Shown piece after piece: positions 48,115 through 56,420 of a stretch of DNA of 64,000 nt (positions are counted from its first letter, which is position 1; every line of letters starts with the position of its first letter). The DNA comes from CAWGXG01 sp963826505. Lineage in GTDB: Bacteria > Chloroflexota > Anaerolineae > Aggregatilineales > Aggregatilineaceae. The notes under the pieces are model-generated. The model had not been told where the DNA came from. It ran no database searches and worked only from the letters and a program-made list of their open reading frames with translations. The stretch lies in assembly GCA_963826505.1 (NCBI GenBank), contig CAWGXG010000006.1, positions 1-64,000 of the forward strand, read 5' to 3'. A program made the position numbers and the translations under genes.

Positions 48115-49530
48115 TTAGCCCTGGTGGTGATAGACGTCCCAGCCGAAATAGGTCTCGAAAGCATCCACCAGCACCGCCGCCGAATGTGACGCGTTCATCG
48201 CGGCGTGATGCTCGAAGCCGTTCTTGCAGATGTACTTCAGCAGCCCCTGCAAATCGGGCACGCGCACGACGGCCCGGCTGCCGAAAGTCTCCAGCGGATC
48301 GTCCACGAACGACCCATCGCCCACGTAAGCGCGGATGCATCCGTTGCGATCGTCAGTCGTTATGCGCGCGTAGCTGAACGGCCCGGCAGGGGTGCGACCC
48401 GCTACCGTGCCGTAGGTGTTCTCCGTGCCGAGCGTGGTCGCCAGGATTTCGGCGTTGGCCATCTTTACATCATTGAAGAAGCTCTTGGCCCAGTTGCCGC
48501 AGTGGAACAGCACGCACTTATCGGGATCGTCGCCGTAATTGTTGTTCCAGTCGACCAGCGCGCTCGGGGTGCCGGAGGCAAGCTGCAAGGCGTACATGGA
48601 CAGCGTCCCGGCGACATCGACTTCGCAGGCGCTCGGCATGAGGTTTTCGCTCATCATGCTCATCAGCGTGCAGGCGTTCACGCCGTAATTGTGCTGGAGC
48701 GAATCCCAGCATTGCATCGCCGTCGCCGTGATGTCGTACTCCGCCATCCAGTCATCCAGCACGATGCCGAGTTTCGCCATCTTGAGGATGGCCGGAGCCG
48801 GGATGCCCGTCGTTGGCACATACGCGCCGATACGTTCCAGCTTGGTCTTGACCTTCGGATCATCGTCCGCCAGGCGGCCCACCAGCCCGAATACCTCCGA
48901 GAGGTCGATCGTCTGCACGCTGACGCCCACCGCTTGCAGCAGTTTTTCGCTGTAGCGCGTGGTGTTGAAGGCGTTAGGCCGCGCGCCGACCGCGCCCAAG
49001 CGCGCCTTCCGCAGGCCTTTCACCACCCGGCAGACCGCGACGAAGCGCGTCAGATCGGCCTTGAAGGACTTGGTATCGGGATGGACGGTGTGTTGATCGG
49101 TCACGCTGAAGGGGTAGCCGTACTGGTAGAGGTTGTTGCACACGGAAATCTTGCCGCAGAACGCATCCCGCCGCCGTTCCAACATGAATTTGTCGGGATC
49201 GTCGGGGAAGGCCTGCACAAGGATCGGTACGTTCAGCCCGGACAGCTTGATCGTTTCGGCTACGCCTTTTTCGTCGCCAAAATTGGGCAGGCTGACCAGA
49301 ATCCCATCAATGCGGTGACCCTGTTCGCGGAACAGCGCGCCACACTTCTTGGCGTGTTCCCACGTTTCGACCGCGCCATACGGCGTAGTATTCTCGTCGA
49401 GGATGACGACCCCGATCCCCAACTCGTCGAGCACTTTCAGCACGTCGCGACGGCCTTCCGAGATCAGCACGTCCGGGAAGAAATCACGATTGCCGACAAT
49501 CACACCTAATGTTATTTTCTCAGGTTGCAT
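48115..49530 (-). CDS. L-fucose/L-arabinose isomerase-family sugar isomerase
   Basis: The 471-residue protein starts at an ATG behind GAGGAAAA. It has the large Rossmann-like N-terminal region (ITLGVIVGNRDFFPDVLISE, GILVSLPNFGDEKGVAETIK) and a C-terminal domain with TATAMQCWDSLQHNYGVNAC and MLMPSACEVDVAG-type residues. The Glu in ACEVD and His in LFHCGNWAKSF match metal-binding positions of the fucose-isomerase-like superfamily. It would convert an aldose to its ketose. It is the last gene of the operon with a kinase, split transketolase, RbsD/FucU mutarotase and RbsABC importer. Fucose itself is not supported because no aldolase is present. Confidence 0.83.
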   Translation of the reverse strand: MQPEKITLGVIVGNRDFFPDVLISEGRRDVLKVLDELGIGVVILDENTTPYGAVETWEHAKKCGALFREQGHRIDGILVSLPNFGDEKGVAETIKLSGLNVPILVQAFPDDPDKFMLERRRDAFCGKISVCNNLYQYGYPFSVTDQHTVHPDTKSFKADLTRFVAVCRVVKGLRKARLGAVGARPNAFNTTRYSEKLLQAVGVSVQTIDLSEVFGLVGRLADDDPKVKTKLERIGAYVPTTGIPAPAILKMAKLGIVLDDWMAEYDITATAMQCWDSLQHNYGVNACTLMSMMSENLMPSACEVDVAGTLSMYALQLASGTPSALVDWNNNYGDDPDKCVLFHCGNWAKSFFNDVKMANAEILATTLGTENTYGTVAGRTPAGPFSYARITTDDRNGCIRAYVGDGSFVDDPLETFGSRAVVRVPDLQGLLKYICKNGFEHHAAMNASHSAAVLVDAFETYFGWDVYHHQG

Positions 49531-49561
49531 AGCAGTTTTCCTCATCATTGAAACAAAGGCA

Positions 49562-51060
49562 TTAACGCGCGAGCACCTGCTGCACTGCCGCCTGCCAGCC
49601 CGCGTAATAACGGGCGGCCAGGGCCGCGTCCATCTGCGGCTGGTAATCGACAAACGCCAGCGGCAGCGCATTCGATCTGATCCAACGATTCAAAAACGCC
49701 CATACCCAACAGGCCGGACAGCACCGCGCCTAATGCCGATAAATCCGGCAGGCTGGAGGCGCGTACCGGTGTAGCCGATCATGTCGGCCACAAACTGCAT
49801 CAAAAAGCGGTTGCTGACCGCGCCGCCGTCGCCGTGCACGTAGTCGCAGCGCCAGCCCGGCGTCCTGCGCCATCAATGCCGAGCACGTCCCGCACCTGGT
49901 AGGCAATCGATTCCAGCGCGGCGCGCACGACATGATTTTGCGTGGCGGCGGGCGTCAGGCCGACGATCGCGCCTTTGACGTCTGCCCGCCAGTACGGCGC
50001 GCTGAGTCCCACAAAGGCGGGCACGAGATACACGCCGCCGTTATCCGGCGACTGCCAGCGGCCAGCAGCTTCGGTTTCTTGCGCAGACGCGATCAGGCGC
50101 AGCTGGTCGCGCAGCCAGGCGATCGTCGCGCCGGTGAAATTGATGATGCCCTCGAAGGCATACGTCGGGCTGATCTCTGGTAGACCCAGCCGATGGTGGT
50201 CACGATGCCGTTCGGCGACAGCGTCACCTGATCGCCAATATTGAGCAGCACGGACGAGCCGGTTCCAAACGTGACCTTGGCCATGCCCGGCTCGAAACAG
50301 CGTTCCGCGAACAGCGCCGCCTGCGAATCGCCCATCACGCCGCAGATCGGGATCGGCGTTGTCCAGCGCGCCGCCGAGCGTCGTTTCACCGAACGCGGCG
50401 CTGCTCTCGCGCACGCTGGGGTAAGCGCCTGGGGCGGCACGTCGAACAGCGCGCACAGTTCGCCGTCCCAGTCCAGCGTGCGGATGTTGTAGAGCAGCGT
50501 GCGGCAGGCGTTGGTGTGATCGGTGGCGAAGACGGCCCCGCCGGTCAGCCGGTAGACCAGATAGGTGTCGATCGTGCCGATCAGCGCGCTGCCATCCGTC
50601 CACGCGCGCGCGGAGGTCGGGCTCGCTGCTCGAACAGCCATTTGAGCTTGGAGGCCGGGAAATAGGTGTCGATCTTCAGGCCGGTGAGGTGCTGGACGCG
50701 CTCGCCGTGGCCCTGCGCGACCAGCGCCGCGCAGATCGCGTCACCCCGACGGCACTGCCACACGATGGCGTTGTACAGGGGTTGGCCGGTCGCTTTGTCG
50801 AAGACGACAATCGTCTCGCGCTGGTTGGTCAGGCTCAGGCACAGCGGGCGGCCATAGCGCGGCGCGTGCTGCGACACAATCTCGCCCAACACGGCCAGCG
50901 TATTCTGGTAAATTTCCTCGGCGTCATGCTCGACCCAACCGGGCTGCGGGTAAATCTGGCGATGGTCGCGCGACGTTTTGGCGAGTAGTTCGCCCGTGGT
51001 CGAGAATAACAACGCCTTGGTGGCGGATGTGCTCTGATCGAGCGCCAGGACAGTGTTCAT
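49562..51060 (-). pseudogene. FGGY-family carbohydrate kinase, glycerol-kinase-like (many frameshifts)
   Basis: The first 150 residues are uninterrupted: NTVLALDQSTSATKALLFST with the ATP-phosphate DQSTSAT motif, QPGWVEHDAEEIYQNTLAVL, LTNQRETIVVFDKATGQPLY and NAIVWQCRRGD, which are closest to glycerol kinase in style. After a break near 50610 the family blocks continue in alternating frames: GTIDTYLVYRLTGG, ICGVMGDSQAALFAERCFEP, KVTFGTGSSVLLNIGDQVTL, YAFEGIINFTGATIAWLRDQ and GVYLVPAFVGLSAPYWRADV. At least six breaks fall in the last 1,050 bases. It should phosphorylate the ketose produced by the neighbouring isomerase. The start overlaps the transketolase-C stop as ATGA. Confidence 0.78.
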
Positions 51061-52004
51061 AACGCCTTCTCACCGTCTAGCAGGGCTTGCGCCGTCTTCG
51101 CCAGTCCTTGCGCTGAAATGCCGTAATGCGTGAAGATCTCCGATTGGTTGCCGGTTACCGTGTATTCATCGGGGATCGCCACGATCTTCAGCGGAACATG
51201 AACGCCGTGCTGCATCAGCCTGGCGGCGCAGGCTTCGCCCAGCCCGCCGTAGACGCTGTGCTCTTCGACCGTGATCAGCGCGCGCGAGAAGCTGGCCGCC
51301 TCCAGCAGTGTGTCCACGTCCAGAGGCTTGATGGTGTGCATACTGATCACTCCGCATGACAGCCCTTGACCGTGTAGTGCGTGGCACGCCCCAACGGCGT
51401 GAGCGACGGTCTCGCCTGTGGCAATGAAGGTTATGTCGCTGCCGGTGGAAAGGGTGATCGCCTTGCCGATGGTGAAAGCTGTATCCGGCTCGTGCAGGTC
51501 AGGCATGCTGGATTTGCCGAAACGCAGATAGACCGGGCGTGGGTGGTCCAACGCGGCCAACACCGCCGCTCGCGTTTCGAAGTTGTCGGCGGGCACGACG
51601 ATATCGATATTGTTGATGGCGCGCAGCACGGCGAAATCGTGCAGCGAATGGTGCGTCGTGCCGAGCGCTCCATAGCTCACGCCCGCGCTGATGCCCACCA
51701 GCTTGACCGGGCGATCGGAATAGGCCACGTCGTTCTTGATCTGTTCCAGCCCGCGCGCCGTCAGAAAACATGCCGGAGACACCGCGAACACTTTTTTCCC
51801 GGCGGCGGTCAGCCCTGCCGCCACCCCGACTAGATTTTGCTCCGCGATCCCGACTTCTACCATGCGATCGGGGAAGTCCTGCGCGAATGGGCCGAGCTTG
51901 CCCGATCCGCGCGAATCACTGGTGACGACCAGCAGGTCTGGCACGCTGGCGGCCAACTCCGACAGGGTAACCGCGAACACTTCCTGGTTGGATTTGCCCA
52001 TCAC
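51057..52004 (-). CDS. Transketolase, C-terminal subunit
   Basis: The 315-residue protein corresponds to the pyrimidine-binding and C-terminal domains of transketolase. It reads SDSRGSGKLGPFAQDFPDRM, VEVGIAEQNLVGVAAGLTAA with the catalytic-site Glu of GIAEQN, and TTHHSLHDFAVLRAINNIDI, then KPLDVDTLLEAASFSRALIT and VEEHSVYGGLGEACAARLMQ. It requires the N-terminal subunit encoded directly upstream, whose stop overlaps its start. Split transketolases in catabolic operons often act on an unusual ketose phosphate rather than in the central pentose pathway. Confidence 0.9.
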   Translation of the reverse strand: MMGKSNQEVFAVTLSELAASVPDLLVVTSDSRGSGKLGPFAQDFPDRMVEVGIAEQNLVGVAAGLTAAGKKVFAVSPACFLTARGLEQIKNDVAYSDRPVKLVGISAGVSYGALGTTHHSLHDFAVLRAINNIDIVVPADNFETRAAVLAALDHPRPVYLRFGKSSMPDLHEPDTAFTIGKAITLSTGSDITFIATGETVAHAVGACHALHGQGLSCGVISMHTIKPLDVDTLLEAASFSRALITVEEHSVYGGLGEACAARLMQHGVHVPLKIVAIPDEYTVTGNQSEIFTHYGISAQGLAKTAQALLDGEKAL

Positions 52005-52838
52005 ACTGCCACCTTTATGGCTGCTTCCGCGCGGTCAAGTTCTTCCAGCCCTTGTACTAGCTCGGCATCGGTGGGGACGTGGTGATGCCAGCCGACCTGA
52101 TTTTCGATGAAGCTGATGCCCTTGCCTTTGACGGTATGGGCCAGGATGAGGCTGGGTTTGCCCGGCGTAAACGGAATTTGCCTCGAAGATCCGCACCAGA
52201 TCGGCGATGTCGTTGCCGTCGCAGGTCCGCACCGCGAACCCAAACGCGCTGAATTTCGCTTCCAGCGGCTCCAGCGCAACAACCTGTTCGGTCGGGCCGG
52301 TGATTTGCAGCCCGTTGCGATCCACGATCACGACCAGGTTATCCAGCCCGTAGTGGGCCGCCGTCATCGAGGCTTCCCAGTTGGAGCCTTCGGTCAGTTC
52401 GCCATCGCCCAACAGAGTGAAGACGCGGTAGGCGCGTTCGTCTTTCTTGGCGGCCAGCGCCATTCCAACGGCAACAGACAGTCCATGACCGAGTGCCCCG
52501 GTATTTTGTTCGATGCCCCGTACTTTGCGCGTGGGGTGGCCGATGAAGTGCGACCGGTAACTGCCGAGCGTGTCGAGGTCCTCGACGGGGTAAAAACCGC
52601 GATCGGCCAGTACGGTAAACAGCGCTTCGACCGAGTGCCCCTTGCTTTGGATGTAACGGTCATGATCGGGATCGTCAAAGTTTTCCGGCGAGACATTCAT
52701 CACGTGGTTATAGAGCACGTTCAGGATGTCGATGCACGAAAGACTCCCGCCGGTATGGCCCGCCCTGGCATGATAGATGATTTTCAAGATGGTTCTGCGG
52801 TAGGCTATCGACTTGAGTCTGAGTTCCTGTTCGGTCAT
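52001..52838 (-). CDS. Transketolase, N-terminal subunit (one frameshift)
   Basis: The ATG at 52838 begins MTEQELRLKSIAYRRTILKI. Thiamine-diphosphate-binding features are HARAGHTGGSLSCIDILNVL, QNTGALGHGLSVAVGMALAA and the GDG...N motif in LLGDGELTEGSNWEASMTAA, with LVVIVDRNGLQITGPTEQVV following. An extra A near 52180 (AAATTCC) shifts the frame. The correct end reads FTPGKPSLILAHTVKGKGIS, then ENQVGWHHHVPTDAELVQGL. About 279 residues result. With the C-terminal subunit it forms an alpha2beta2-type transketolase. Confidence 0.88.
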
Positions 52839-52861
52839 GGGGTTGTCTGTCCTCTGCCTCT

Positions 52862-53281
52862 TTATTTGGACAATACGACGCCGATGGTCAGTAAAATGCA
52901 AGCCCAGGTGCGTCGTTCGCCCGTTGCGATCACCAGCGCCGTGTCTATCGACCGGGCCGCCTCGTAAAACGGAAAACGTCCGACCGGCTGGATCTCAACC
53001 CCTGGCAGCAGCGCGCGGTACTCCGCGAAGATGGCGGGTTCCGGGCCGTCATCAGGAGCGATGGCGTGCGCGGCCTCCACCGGGATCGCCTTGGCCAGCA
53101 CACCCAGCACGTCCGTGACGGTCAGCAGGCCGGGAGCCAGATTCAAAAAGACATGCGCCGCGTTGGGGTTCGATCCCGTGGTGAACGGGAAATTGCTGTC
53201 GGCGATCAGCACGCGCGAGCCATGCCCCGCCCCGCCCAATGCTTTGAGAATTTCAGGATGAAGAAGCTCGGAACGAAGCAT
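52862..53281 (-). CDS. RbsD/FucU-family sugar mutarotase
   Basis: The 139-residue protein starts MLRSELLHPEILKALGGAGH, with the family catalytic His in the GHGSRVLIADSNFP segment, and has FPFTTGSNPNAAHVFLNLAP and EIQPVGRFPFYEAARSIDTA. It belongs to the RbsD/FucU family, which interconverts pyranose/furanose or anomeric forms of a sugar. GGGAG lies 7 bases before the ATG. It stands between the importer genes and the catabolic genes, as FucU and RbsD commonly do, and would supply the anomer used by the isomerase. Confidence 0.87.
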   Translation of the reverse strand: MLRSELLHPEILKALGGAGHGSRVLIADSNFPFTTGSNPNAAHVFLNLAPGLLTVTDVLGVLAKAIPVEAAHAIAPDDGPEPAIFAEYRALLPGVEIQPVGRFPFYEAARSIDTALVIATGERRTWACILLTIGVVLSK

Positions 53282-53334
53282 ATCATTACTCCCTGTGATA
53301 TCAGGCAAAAGGGTCGATTATTTGAGGTTAGGAG

Positions 53335-53367
53335 GGTCACAGCCGGACGGTTGGCCCGGCTGTGACC
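53335..53367 (-). terminator. Perfect 12-bp hairpin after the binding-protein gene
   Basis: GGTCACAGCCGG at 53335-53346 pairs perfectly with CCGGCTGTGACC at 53356-53367 around a 9-base loop. No T-tract follows on the minus strand, so it may protect the abundant binding-protein message rather than terminate fully. Confidence 0.55.
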
Positions 53368-53415
53368 GGTTTGGCGACGGCGCGCGCTGCGCCCGTCACC
53401 GTTCAGCCCTGCATG

Positions 53416-55155
53416 TTACTGGACCGGGGAAAACTGGAAGTAGTCGTTGACATTGTCCGGGGTGACGAGAATGCAGTCGATGGAGATCTTCTCTTCGGCG
53501 GGCAGTTCACCCGTGCGAATGTAGGTGTCGGCCTGCTGAACAGCCAACGGGCCAAACTGCGCCACCGGCTGGAGCACGGTCGCCGCGATCTTGCCTTCTT
53601 TGATCGCATCCATCACGTCCTGGCTGCCGTCAAAGCCAACCACGATCACGTCAGTCATGCCAGCGGCCTGCAGAGCAGCCATGGCACCCATCGCCATCGT
53701 GTCGTTGCCCGAGATCACACCCTTGATGTCCGGGTTGGCCTGGATGATGGTTTCCATGACAGAGAACGCCTCGGTCTGGGACCAGTTGGCGGTCTGCTGG
53801 GCGACCATGTCCAGATCGGGATATTCGTCCAACACGTCGTGATAGCCCTGCGAACGGATGTGGGCGTTGGTGTCGGAGTCCTTACCGGTCAGTTCCACGA
53901 ACTTGCCTTCTTCACCCATCAGACGCACGAACTCTTCAGCACCCAACACCGCGCCCTGATAGTTGTTGGAGATGATCTGCGAGGCGGCCAGACCGGTCTC
54001 GTTGATCTCACGGTCGATCAAGAACACGGGGATACCGGCGTCCTTGGCTTTGCGCACGGCTGCGATGGAGGCATCCGCGCCCGCGTTATCGACGATGATG
54101 GCCTTCGCGCCTTGCGCGATCGCCACGTCAAAGTGCTGATCTTGCAGGTTCGGGTCGTCGTCGTGGACCAACACCAGGGTGTCATAGCCCAGCGCTTCCG
54201 CCGCGGCCTGCGCCGAATCCGCTTCGGCCTTGAAGAACGGGTTGTCATGCGAGGGCGTGATGATCACGATCAGGCCCGAACCCATCGCGGTCTCTTGCTG
54301 GACCGGGGAGAACTGGAAGTAGTCGTTGACGTTGTCCGGGGTGACGAGAATGCAGTCGATGGAGATCTTCTCTTCGGCGGGCAGTTCACCCGTCTGGATG
54401 TAGGTGTCGGCCTGCTGAACAGCTAACGGGCCAAACTGCGCCACCGGCTGGAGCACGGTCGCCGCGATCTTGCCTTCTTTGATCGCATCCATCACGTCCT
54501 GGCTGCCGTCAAAGCCAACCACGATCACGTCAGTCATGCCAGCGGCCTGCAGAGCAGCCATGGCACCCATCGCCATCGTGTCGTTGCCCGAGATCACACC
54601 CTTGATGTCCGGGTTGGCCTGGATGATGGTTTCCATGACAGAGAACGCCTCGGTCTGGGACCAGTTGGCGGTCTGCTGGGCGACCATGTCCAGATCGGGA
54701 TATTCGTCCAACACGTCGTGATAGCCCTGCGAACGGATGTGGGCGTTGGTGTCGGAGTCCTTACCGGTCAGTTCCACGAACTTGCCTTCTTCACCCATCA
54801 GACGCACGAACTCTTCCGCACCCAACACCGCGCCCTGATAGTTGTTGGAGATGATCTGCGAGGCGGCCAGACCGGTCTCGTTGATCTCACGGTCGATCAA
54901 GAACACGGGGATACCGGCGTCCTTGGCTTTGCGCACGGCTGCGATGGAGGCATCCGCGCCCGCGTTATCGACGATGATGGCCTTCGCGCCTTGCGCGATC
55001 GCCACGTCAAAGTGCTGATCTTGCAGGTTCGGGTCGTCGTCGTGGACCAACACCAGGGTGTCATAGCCCAACGCTTCCGCCGCGGCCTGCGCCGAATCCG
55101 CTTCGGCCTTGAAGAACGGGTTGTCATGCGAGGGCGTGATGATCACGATTAAGCC
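53416..55155 (-). repeat. 879-bp direct tandem repeat within the binding-protein gene
   Basis: Homologous positions are exactly 879 bases apart (for example GTAGGTGTCG at 53521 and 54400). About nine substitutions were seen over roughly 860 aligned bases, almost all synonymous. The period is 293 codons, so the reading frame is kept through the junction near 54280-54295. Confidence 0.92.
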
Positions 55156-55257
55156 CTTGCCTTCTTGCGCAAGGGTGGGCTGGGGATGGACGCCAACGAC
55201 AACCATCACCAACACGAACGCGATGACAAACAGTTTCGACAAGTTTCTCTTGAACAT
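53416..55257 (-). CDS. RbsB-like sugar-binding protein with two tandem, nearly identical binding domains
   Basis: The ATG at 55257 (AGAGGAC upstream) starts a signal peptide (KLFVIAFVLVMVVVGVHPQP, cleavage near LAQ). The mature protein then carries one complete type I periplasmic binding domain, GLIVIITPSHDNPFFKAEAD to YFQFSPVQ, and after the linker QETAMGSG the same domain again to a stop. The copies differ at only a handful of bases and one clear residue (IQTGEL versus IRTGEL), with an exact 879-base period. The total of 613 residues is twice the RbsB norm of about 300. Family hallmarks such as FLIDREIN, VISGNDTMAMGAMAA and VVGFDGSQDVMDAIKEGKIA occur in both halves. It feeds the RbsA/RbsC transporter encoded upstream. 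Whether it works as a two-headed receptor is not known. Confidence 0.9.
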   Translation of the reverse strand: MFKRNLSKLFVIAFVLVMVVVGVHPQPTLAQEGKGLIVIITPSHDNPFFKAEADSAQAAAEALGYDTLVLVHDDDPNLQDQHFDVAIAQGAKAIIVDNAGADASIAAVRKAKDAGIPVFLIDREINETGLAASQIISNNYQGAVLGAEEFVRLMGEEGKFVELTGKDSDTNAHIRSQGYHDVLDEYPDLDMVAQQTANWSQTEAFSVMETIIQANPDIKGVISGNDTMAMGAMAALQAAGMTDVIVVGFDGSQDVMDAIKEGKIAATVLQPVAQFGPLAVQQADTYIQTGELPAEEKISIDCILVTPDNVNDYFQFSPVQQETAMGSGLIVIITPSHDNPFFKAEADSAQAAAEALGYDTLVLVHDDDPNLQDQHFDVAIAQGAKAIIVDNAGADASIAAVRKAKDAGIPVFLIDREINETGLAASQIISNNYQGAVLGAEEFVRLMGEEGKFVELTGKDSDTNAHIRSQGYHDVLDEYPDLDMVAQQTANWSQTEAFSVMETIIQANPDIKGVISGNDTMAMGAMAALQAAGMTDVIVVGFDGSQDVMDAIKEGKIAATVLQPVAQFGPLAVQQADTYIRTGELPAEEKISIDCILVTPDNVNDYFQFSPVQ

Positions 55258-55356
55258 ATTTTTGTCCTCTGAGCTAGCTAATCCGAATTCCAAACCGAAA
55301 GTGGTGCAGATCGAACCTCACACGTTGCCGGAAATACGCCTCCTTTCATGTGTGGG

Positions 55357-56418
55357 CTACACGTTGCGTTCTTGAAGCCGTTGTTGAACCTGATCGATAA
55401 TAACCGCCAGGATAATGACACCGCCAGTAATGACCATCTGCCAGAACGAACTGACGCCTTCCAGAATCATGCCGTTGCGCAGCACGCCGATGACAAACGC
55501 CCCGACGATCGTCCCCAGGATGGTGCCGCGCCCGCCTGCGAGCGAGGTGCCGCCCAGAACCACCGCCGCGATGGCGTTCAGCTCGAAGGACTCACCGGTT
55601 GCCGGGTGCGACGCGACCAACTGCGAGGCGATGATTAACCCCACCAGCGCCGCCGTGAAGCCGGACAGCACGTAGGTGAGCATGGTCACCCATTTGACGC
55701 GCACGCCCGAAAGCTGCGCCGCGCGTACGTTGCCGCCAATGGCGTAAATCTGGCGACCGAACGGCGTCTTGGCTGTGATCAGCATCGCGAGTAAACCCAG
55801 CCCGATCATGATCCAGATCGGGTAGGGTAAGCCGAGAAAGTCGTCCGCCCCCAGGCTGGGAAAGCCCGTATTGTGCAGCTCTGGTTTGCCGATCAGGTTG
55901 GGGAAGGTCGCGCCGTCGTTGCGCAGCAGGGCAAAGCCGCGCGCCATGTAGAGCGTGCCCAGGGTGGCGATGAAGGGCGCGACGTTGAAGCGCGTGATCA
56001 GAATCCCGTTGATCAGTCCGACCAGCATCCCCACCAGGATCGAGAGAATACACACGATCCATATGTTGAAATAAATCACGCGGTTGATGGGGCTTAACAC
56101 CAAGCCTTCGTTAATCAGCCCGCCCGCGATCATGCCCGTCAGCCCGACCACCGAGCCGACCGATAGATCGATGCCACCCGTCAGGATCACGAAGGTCATG
56201 CCGATGCCTAAAATAGCATTGATGGCCACCTGCTTGGCGAGAATAACCTGGTTGCCTTCTTTGGTGAAGGGCGGCGAAATTATGGCGAAAAATACCACCA
56301 ACAATATAAGCGCGATAAACGCGCGGAGTTGAATTAACAATCCGCGCAGGGTCAAGCGCCCGCGCATCTGACCCACGAGGCCCCCTCTAGCGGTGGCTTC
56401 TACATTCAGTTCGGCCAT
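55357..56418 (-). CDS. Ribose-type sugar ABC transporter permease (RbsC-like)
   Basis: The 353-residue RbsC-family permease has eight to ten membrane segments and family motifs: GGIDLSVGSVVGLTGMIAGG near residue 85, GLINGILITRFNVAPFIATL with GTLYMARGFALL following, and AAVVLGGTSLAGGRGTILGT near residue 290. The unusual residues MRGRLTLRGLLIQLRAF before the first membrane segment are not otherwise informative. It begins two bases after the ATPase stop. It forms the channel of the CUT2-type importer, which moves monosaccharides such as ribose, xylose or sugar alcohols. Confidence 0.93.
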   Translation of the reverse strand: MAELNVEATARGGLVGQMRGRLTLRGLLIQLRAFIALILLVVFFAIISPPFTKEGNQVILAKQVAINAILGIGMTFVILTGGIDLSVGSVVGLTGMIAGGLINEGLVLSPINRVIYFNIWIVCILSILVGMLVGLINGILITRFNVAPFIATLGTLYMARGFALLRNDGATFPNLIGKPELHNTGFPSLGADDFLGLPYPIWIMIGLGLLAMLITAKTPFGRQIYAIGGNVRAAQLSGVRVKWVTMLTYVLSGFTAALVGLIIASQLVASHPATGESFELNAIAAVVLGGTSLAGGRGTILGTIVGAFVIGVLRNGMILEGVSSFWQMVITGGVIILAVIIDQVQQRLQERNV

Positions 56419-56420
56419 GA

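Noticed and set aside
53362..55152. Long open frames on the plus strand opposite the duplicated binding protein
   Set aside because: They mirror the high-GC codon structure of the minus-strand gene, show no family motifs and lack ribosome sites.
53416..55257. Duplicated binding domain as a plain assembly artefact
   Set aside because: The copies differ at several positions, including three adjacent to the IQTGEL/IRTGEL site, and the junction carries a unique linker. An artefact would usually give identical copies. It still deserves long-read confirmation.
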